NCBI GenBank assembly: GCA_001683735.1
Contig: LUGG01000002.1
Span: forward strand, 2,356,001-2,420,000
Origin: Grifola frondosa
Taxonomy: Eukaryota > Basidiomycota > Agaricomycetes > Polyporales > Grifolaceae
Length of the DNA stretch: 64,000 nucleotides
Direction: 5' to 3'
Positions 57,797-64,000 of this stretch are shown piece after piece. Every line of letters starts with the position of its first letter. The first letter of the stretch is position 1. Position numbers and translations under genes: made by a program. The notes under the pieces were generated by a model, which ran no database searches, was not told the origin of the DNA, and saw only the letters and a list, made by a program, of their open reading frames with translations.

Positions 57797-58161
57797 TGTA
57801 ACAAGTGCACTCACAGGCATTAGTCCCTGGACGGACTATCAGTTGTTGAACAGCAACCAGAGCAAAAGGTTCCCCTATTTACATACTATAAGTAATGTCA
57901 CACTGCCAATCAGAATGCCTGCACCTGTATCTCAGGGCAGCGATTCTGCAATTGAGTAGAATTTTTCAACTCTCTTAGAACTTCCACACTGAAGTGGAGA
58001 GTTCCTAGTGATTAGCAATAGCCTAAACTAAGAGTTCTGTTGGTGGAAACTCTCGCTATATCACTGAACTAAATTGATATCAAACATGCATATGAGATTA
58101 CAGTTGAATACACAACACTGCCACCATGACCCTAATCTCCCCTATATCCAAACATGTTACA
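57797..58161 (-). mobile_element. putative 5' LTR of the gag element
   Basis: On the minus strand a 365-bp segment starts TGTAAC (58161) and ends GTTACA (57797). It has a TATA-like ATGTAAATAGGGG about 80-90 bases before the end. It lies 540 bp upstream of the gag relic in the same orientation, as a 5' LTR should. No matching 3' LTR was seen in the window. Confidence 0.45.
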
Positions 58162-59524
58162 GTATTGAATGTTAGTCATAAAGAGATTCTTCGTGAGGTT
58201 GGCTATGTCCAATGCAGCATTAAAGGTGGAATTGTCCAAATTAAAGAACACACAGAACTGGAACTGGAAGTGAATTAGGTTAAAGATCTCCCAAAGAGGG
58301 AGGGGCAATTGTCATCTAAATAGAGGAAAACCCTCTCAAGGTAGATATTGAGAAGGTGAAGCATAAGAGAAATGTTGTAGGGGAGGGCATGTTGATATGC
58401 ATGTGATACACACCTCAATATCTTTGCGATTCTATTGCTTATTCTTATGCAACACAGAGACAATGCAAAGAGGACCCCATTCACAATATTGGCACATCAT
58501 ATGACATGAAGAACTGTTTTCGCAGCCCAGAAACAGCGCGGTTCTTGTCTTCGCGGTACACACATATTGTGATCAGACTGATTGGATTTGCATCTTAACA
58601 ATAATTCATCATTGAAGGTTCCCACACCCTCGCGAACACTTTAGACATGTGTTGCAGCCATGCATCACAGAAGTGTCATCCTATCGCAGCCACTATTGTT
58701 ATTAGGTGCATGCCAGCCCGCATCTGAAACATGATGTATCCCACCTCCTCTAGACGCCCCGAGAAGACCACACATTTACCCATACATACATCCGCATCTT
58801 TCATGTACTGGTGCAGTGCATATCTAAATATGGCAGGTCTAGTAATCAGCCGCCATAATTCCTGTGTTTCTGTCCCCCTGAATTGTTATAATCTAATTGT
58901 GTCATGTTTCATTACTGACATTGTGGCTGATCCTTTCCCTACTAGTTTACGATATTTCACAGGATATGCTTACCATGGCGTAGTTGCAATAGACTTACTG
59001 CATGCATCACAATCGTTTCACGTTTCAGATATGAAGAGTAACTTACAAAAGGCTCATGTATAATACGATGCAAATCAGATACGAGTTTCCCCCACAAAGT
59101 ACAGAGTTCAAAATCATTGGCTTCACTTGTGATTGCATCCTCTCTACACTAAAGCTCTTCTCACACTGCGAAACTGTGACTGCGACACTTGCGACTATAC
59201 ATATAGACCATCATACACACTGCAACTTCGAACCTGTGATCAAGGAGACCTCTTTATTTGCAATATGTGTGGAGTGTGTGAAGAGTCAATATTGCTAAGC
59301 ATTTCTTTTATATTATTCTGCATTCCCCAAGTTTCAGAGACATGCGATTTATTTGTGATTTGCGAGTATAATCAGTCACTTAGTTTCGTGCAAGGGACCT
59401 CTGCAAGAAATCGAGAGCCCATTCATGCTATATCTCATTGCTACTGACTTTATGATTTATAGGATACATATTTGTGTTTTATAAATCAGAGTCAGCAAGA
59501 GAGCATCAATGTGTTACAACTGGT

Positions 59525-59882
59525 TGTAACGACTACCAGACAGAATGGCTATCGGTCACGTGATGTGTGGCAGTGGCACTACTTGTTCATAGGACTTTGG
59601 GGATACGGACATATCTGGTGGCACTTGGTGCACATGACCAAGTACCCTGTATCATTTTCTTTTCTCACAATGTTATGGTGCACAGACCAGGTGCTGTGTA
59701 GCAAGACCTCATTGGACAATATGTTACCTTAGTTACCAGCACATGGACCAGACTCGTGCACAGACCAGCTAGCTACCTATAAATACTAGGTTACATCATG
59801 TAGAATACTCCAGTCTAATCTCGTTTGATCATCGAGCCCTTATCCTCACGGGTATTCCCCAGCTTGATATCAATTTGTTACA
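59525..59882 (+). mobile_element. solo LTR, Ty3/gypsy-like
   Basis: A 358-bp segment begins TGTAACGACTACC and ends TTTGTTACA. A TATAAATA box lies at 59778-59785, about 100 bases before the end, followed by the pyrimidine-rich ATCGAGCCC...GGTATTCCCC region typical of basidiomycete LTRs. There is no internal coding sequence next to it and no clear target duplication (CTGGT before, CTCAG after). Confidence 0.5.
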
Positions 59883-60255
59883 CTCAGCCCATCCCTCATC
59901 CGACCTCGCCAGTGTGAGCATTCCCTCCATAAGGACCTTGATAGTACTCAGTAAAGACCAGTACAAGCATCAAGACGACGCAAGGATCTGAGGACTACTG
60001 TAGCAACCTCGTTTGGTCGCTATAGGAGACAATCCAATCCCAGGATCAAGACATCCTTGGTATGAAGAGAAGTTGGTCATAACACAATGTGCAGTCCTGT
60101 GGAAACAGATATCATTAATGTGAATGTGGTCGCAATCAAAGCTGAACTGGTCAAGGCCCATAACCTTGAGAACTATTAGGGAGTAACCTTGAATGCAAGT
60201 AGTCTCCGGAATGCACCCTTCAACAAGAGGGAAATTGACAATGTATTGTTTATGT

Positions 60256-60500
60256 CAGTCTTCATTTGCAACAAAGTCGGCCTGTGTCTCAATAAAGTGG
60301 TCAATACTTTGCAAGTCATTGGTGGTGTTTCTGTACTGTTGAGGGATCATAGGGGCCTCTCCAACAAAAGCTGCAGCTGCAGCAATGATTTCAGCTGCCT
60401 CTTCGGCAGAGATGGGGGCAGCGAATTCAATGACAGGGGCCTAGAAAATGATGATACTTTAGTTGTCATCAACACTAAGTGTGGTGTGAGGGGCAGACAT
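60256..60500 (-). pseudogene. small open-frame relic, Ala/Glu-rich
   Basis: On the minus strand MSAPHTTLSVDDN is followed by a stop. A coding-looking run then resumes (VIEFAAPISAEEAAEIIAA, IPQQYRNTTNDLQSIDHF) and ends at TGA near 60256. It could be part of a transposon protein. I do not recognise the family. Confidence 0.3.
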
Positions 60501-60600
60501 TACAGGAAGACTGTCAACCTAGCTTGTTCAAACTGTCACAAACTAGTTTGAGCTGATGAGTAAGCTTACTTTCAACTACTAGATTGTATGTGTCAGTTAC

Positions 60601-60701
60601 TGGAACAATAGCAAAGGTGTTCAACAAAGTTAATTAAACATCATAATACTAATACAAGGTTACTTACCTGGAACAATAGCGAAGACATTCAACGAAGTTG
60701 A
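60601..60701. repeat. imperfect 33-bp direct repeat
   Basis: TGGAACAATAGC-AAG...TTCAAC-AAGTT occurs at 60601-60633 and again at 60669-60701 with a few substitutions. Confidence 0.55.
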
Positions 60702-61689
60702 ATGAGCTAGAGTTCCAGGAGCACACAGACAGTCCTTAAATACTATTCTTTATTTGTACATACAATGGTCCTAGTGTTGCCACGGCTTAGTCACACCTGT
60801 TTTAGTTTTCTAGATATTTTGATGTGATTTTTGCAGATAATGATATGGTTTTAATTGAAATTAATAGCTAAGATGTATATGTCTTTGTATGTAACACAAC
60901 CATTTGCATAATTATCTTTAGTAGGTTTCAATTTCAGTTACATTGGTAAAAAAGCTGACTAAAAAGTCGGACTTTGCAATCGGCTTTTGGGCCATATCTC
61001 AATCAATACAATGTATAACATTTTGATCTTTGGCAGACATATGCCACTATATCTCAGCTACAAAATAAATGCAAGATCACTGTGATATCTACAAAATTGC
61101 ACAATTTATAAGTCATATATCATTTAGGCCTGACTTAGCTGCAGCAATACTAAATGGTCCTTTCCCACCATCGGTCATCTGACCTAACCTTCCATATAAC
61201 TGAATGTATCACATTCCAATGTCTACCCCACATCTTCATCCAAATAAGAAAAATTGTGACAGAGTCTCATCTAATTCGAGCTTCTCTTTTAATGCTAAGA
61301 ATAAAGTTAAACATGCTATCAGCATTTGAATAGTTATGAGGGAGAAGATCATTATTTAAAGCTGAGGGTAGTGAAGTGTATTGAGCTTCCAATCTGTGAA
61401 AATGATTTGATTGCATATAGTCAGAATTTAACACCTTGCTTTTTTCATTTAAGAAGTCATGTTAACCATATAGATATAGCATACTTAAAGACAATAAAAC
61501 TGAGCTTAGACCCGATAACAAATGATTATTTTTAATCTTTATGAAATATAGTAAGAAAAGTAGATAAAATCTGATAAGAACGAAAGGAAGATTAAACTGT
61601 TACATCAAATAATTGAACTTTAATGCTAGCTGTACTTCAACCTAATAGGCTCATGTTTTTAACTGTTTGATTGCATCTAAGGTATGTTT

Positions 61690-61910
61690 AGAAATAATGA
61701 TATTAAGCTTAATAATGTGTTATTATTGTTAAATCCTTATAAATACCTAGGAACAATTTTTTGAAAGGGGAGTTTGGACCTTCTTTCTAAACTTGACAAT
61801 AAATAAAGTCTGAAAACACTAATTTTCATCAGTGCAACTCAAATCTTCCTCCTGATTAAATTTATGTATGAGTATAGAGTCAGTCTCATATGGAAGGTCA
61901 TTATTTTATA
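61690..61910 (+). pseudogene. possible non-LTR reverse-transcriptase scrap
   Basis: The frame reads NPYKYLGTIF, stop, KGSLDLLSKLDNK, stop. That is reminiscent of the YLG motif after the RT palm in LINE-type elements. It is short, has in-frame stops and lacks the catalytic YADD box, so the assignment is weak. Confidence 0.25.
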
Positions 61911-61924
61911 TTGCTTTTCACTGT

Positions 61925-61958
61925 GGTTCTGTGGTGTAGTTGGTTATCACATCTGTTT
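61925..61958 (+). pseudogene. 5'-half tRNA-Val-like fragment
   Basis: GGTTCTGTGGTGTAGTTGGT and the following bases align with the acceptor strand, D arm (box A) and start of the anticodon stem of the intact tRNA-Val at 62144. Homology stops at TCTGTTT, with no anticodon or T arm. It may be a duplicated or retro-generated tRNA piece. Confidence 0.55.
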
Positions 61959-62043
61959 TCTGGTCACTGCCTGGTCACTGCACATGAGTTCACCAACTCC
62001 CACATGAGAGCTGACCAATTATAGCAGACGATTGAGGGAAAAT

Positions 62044-62091
62044 CCCAAAAGGGCAGGCATTCTATGACCATAGAATGCCTGCCTGTTTGGG
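62044..62091. repeat. near-perfect inverted repeat (hairpin)
   Basis: GGCAGGCATTCTATG (62052-62066) and CATAGAATGCCTGCC (62069-62083) are exact reverse complements with a 2-base spacer. The pairing extends outward through CCCAAA/TTTGGG, with one mismatch and one G-T pair. It lies 53 bp before the tRNA. Confidence 0.8.
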
Positions 62092-62143
62092 TTGCACCAT
62101 GCTCCTGAAAGTAGGACATAATCTAGTGACCACATCATTATGT

Positions 62144-62243
62144 GGTCCTGTAGTGTAGTAGGTTCATCACGTCTGTTTCACAGTGCTGCGTACTGCGCGA
62201 CCTGGATCACAGGAGGTCCCCGGTTCGAGCCCGGGCGGGACCA
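62144..62243 (+). tRNA. tRNA-Val(CAC) with a 25-nt intron
   Basis: Acceptor strands GGTCCTG and CGGGACC pair with one G-T, and the discriminator is A. The D arm contains the box A sequence TAGTGTAGTAGGTTCATCAC. The anticodon stem TCTGT/ACAGG encloses loop TTCACA plus C, with anticodon CAC at 62179-62181. A 25-nt intron (62183-62207) sits at the canonical position after base 37. The T arm is CCCGGTTCGAGCCCGGG (box B). A T7 run at 62245 is the Pol III terminator. Confidence 0.93.
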
Positions 62244-62266
62244 CTTTTTTTATTTGGCAATAGCCC

Positions 62267-64000
62267 ATGGCGCGGCCCGACACAATGGTAACGCAGCCAC
62301 CTAAACTGCGACTTGGCCGCGACTCCGCATCCGTCTCTCGCAAACGTTTCTCTCCTCACCGACGATGCCCCGGCGGACAGCATCGATAGCACCCCATTCG
62401 ACGATGACGCCCAGGCCATCTCCGTCCCCGACGCTGCGGACGCCGGGGAGAGCGGGAAGCTGAAGATGATCGTGCAGCTCGTAAAGAAGTGTCTCGGGGT
62501 AAAGGACATTGCTGCCATGTACGACGCTGTCCTCCAGGTAGTGTCCTTGCTGATCTCTTTGCAGGCGTCTCTCTCTGCCGGCTTCATTGCTAGAGCCCAT
62601 ACCCAATCTCGAGTATTGGCACTATCTGGACAGACCCGACTTGTTCGCTGCGTGCGTCGTATTTCGTATCTCCGGTACGACTCATTGAACAATACACCTC
62701 ACAGCATCAATGACTCGGATGACCCCTTTGAGCGAATGCTCGCCGTCATCAGATTCACCTTTTCCAAAGACCTCAAGTTCATTGTACGCGACATTGTTTC
62801 TCAGATGACCTGGCACCGCTGATCGTTCCGCCAGCGTGGCAAAGTATGCAAGCCTTACAACTCCGTCCTTGGCGAGCACTTTCGCTCCCACTGGGATGTC
62901 ATACCCGTATCATACCCATCCGACCCTTCCCAGCCCCCCATTCAACACCTATACCTCGCGCCCGCAGCGGCCGAATCCACCTATTCCTCCATCTCTCTCA
63001 CCCCCACAGACTCTCTGCGCCCTTATTCATCCGAGACGGCCAGCATCAGGAGCGGCAAGAGCGGCAAGAGTAGCAAGAGCGCCTTCAGCGGTCTGAGCTT
63101 CATGTCCCGCGGATACTCCACCACCGCCAAGACAACGCCCGCGACGTCCCCGGAGCTCGCCGAGCCGCTCAACCTCGAGACAGACATGTCCAACCTCAAC
63201 CTCTCCGATGACGATGCATCCACGCCTGCCGACCTCCTCGAGACCGACGAGCCTCCTGCTGGCGCGGACAAGCCCCGCCTCCGTATCGTATACCTCACCG
63301 AACAGGTTCTCGCACCACCCCCCGGTCTCTGCATACCACGCACTATGTCCCAGCCGCTCTATCGAGCTGACGGGAATCGACCAGATCTCCGCCAAGGTGT
63401 CCGGCACGACCCTGCGCGTCATGCCCGGCTCGTTCAACAAGGGCGTGTTCATCAACATCACAGGCGATGCGGGCGCAGGGGAGCGCTACCAGATTACTCA
63501 CCCTGTGGCATCCGTGAATGGGCTCCTCCGCGGGAGCTTCTATGTGACGGTCGGGGACGCGACGATTATCACCTGCAACGGGAGCCCGGATGGTCAGAAG
63601 CTTCGGGCGATCATCGAATACAAGGAGGAGTCGTGGCTGGGGAAGGCACACTTTCTTTGCGAGGGAGTGATTCATTCTTACGAACCGGAAGAGTCACAGC
63701 ACCATGAGTGGACACGGGTGAAGCACGTTCCGCGCTCGCGAGTGCTCGCGACGTTTGACGGCTCCTGGAAGCACCACATTCGTTGGAAGCGTATCGACGC
63801 ACCCGAGAGCGAATACGCGACACTGATAGACCTGTCGACGCTGCACATCGTGCCCAAATCGGTGCGCCCGCTAGAAAAGCAGCTGCCAAATGAGAGCAGG
63901 AAGCTGTGGGAGAATGTCACCAACGGCCTCGTTAGCAAAGAGTACAGCGAAGCTACCAAACACAAGCTGGCCATCGAGCAGAGGCAGAGAGACGAAGCCG
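62267..64000 (+). CDS. oxysterol-binding protein-related lipid transfer protein (partial at right edge)
   Basis: An ORP/Osh-family protein that exchanges sterol or phosphatidylserine with PI4P at membrane contacts. Conserved blocks are KLKMIVQLVKKCLGVKDIA, SLPASLLEPIPNLEYWHYL, the PI4P/sterol pocket segment KVCKPYNSVLGEHFRSHWDV, and the EQVSHHPPVSAYH signature at about 63300. VFINITGDAGAGERYQI and KESWLGKAHF follow, and the gene leaves the window in a charged helix. There is no PH domain before the ORD, as in short Osh proteins. Two problems remain. An extra T at 63307-63308 splits EQV from SHHPP. The natural start reads TTG at 62313 (LAATPHPSLANVSLL), with the only nearby ATGs (62267, 62285) one frame off. 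Confidence 0.88.

Larger units (their letters stand above)
53061..62143. other. 9-kb AT-rich, gene-free block with transposon remains
   Basis: Base composition changes sharply at the ism1 stop. The sequence becomes rich in A/T, with short homopolymer runs and no gene structure, until the tRNA at 62144. Recognisable content is listed separately: an ACAAT-rich patch, a split gag relic, a nested GC-richer element, two LTRs, small relics, a hairpin and a tRNA fragment. The spans 53061-54340, 54615-55380, 58161-59525 and 60700-61690 show nothing else I can support. Confidence 0.8.

Noticed and set aside
61326..61535. 69-codon plus-strand frame in the AT-rich block
   Set aside because: Low-complexity AT-rich composition, no motif and no neighbours; probably chance or a decayed element.
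1..64000. CRISPR array, bacterial operon or prophage
   Set aside because: No regularly spaced repeats or bacterial gene organisation; the spliced genes show a eukaryotic nuclear genome.

Overview
The window is nuclear chromosomal DNA of a filamentous basidiomycete. An Agaricomycete is likely, and a polypore-type fungus is my best guess but not proven. The evidence is dense genes on both strands, each cut by many introns of about 45-70 nt, and proteins typical of fungi: an alpha-aminoadipate reductase, an inositolphosphoceramide hydroxylase, a WOPR (Gti1/Pac2) regulator and a DUF155/Rmd1-type protein. Genic DNA is roughly half G+C.

Layout. Bases 1-381 hold the 3' end of an unrecognised gene, then about 3 kb without a secure gene. 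From 3.4 to 30.0 kb the genes are packed: lys2 (-), an RBR ubiquitin ligase (+), an arabinitol/sorbitol-type dehydrogenase (+), an acyl-CoA synthetase (-), a histidine acid phosphatase (-), scs7 (-), exocyst sec5 (+), a DUF155 protein (-) and a DNAJC11-like J protein (+). After 2.6 kb of unassigned DNA come a WOPR transcription factor (+), the MutY-type DNA glycosylase myh1 (-), a SURF4/Erv29 cargo receptor (+), nucleolar NOL10/Enp2 (+), a coiled-coil protein (-), a DJ-1 protein (+), a B-type cyclin (-) and mitochondrial isoleucyl-tRNA synthetase (+). From 53.06 to 62.14 kb the DNA turns AT-rich and gene-free. It is a transposon graveyard with a decayed gag split by a 1,122-bp nested element, two LTRs with TGTAAC...GTTACA ends, a possible reverse-transcriptase scrap and a tRNA fragment. 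It stops at an intron-containing tRNA-Val(CAC), 23 bp from an oxysterol-binding-protein gene that runs off the right edge. The genes are housekeeping functions (lysine synthesis, lipid metabolism, secretion, ribosome biogenesis, DNA repair, cell cycle, organellar translation); I see no metabolic cluster or operon.

Most unusual signal: the acyl-CoA synthetase gene contains an intron that splices correctly only as AT...AC (14583-14643), with U2-like rather than U12-like signals. The same gene has a GC-AG intron and a 10-nt microexon in the adenylation signature. 

Caution: at least 14 single- or double-base indels, mostly in short homopolymers, break the frames of 12 conserved genes. This looks like residual long-read assembly error rather than pseudogenes. 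Coordinates are from the outer start to the stop; introns were placed by eye from splice signals and family conservation.
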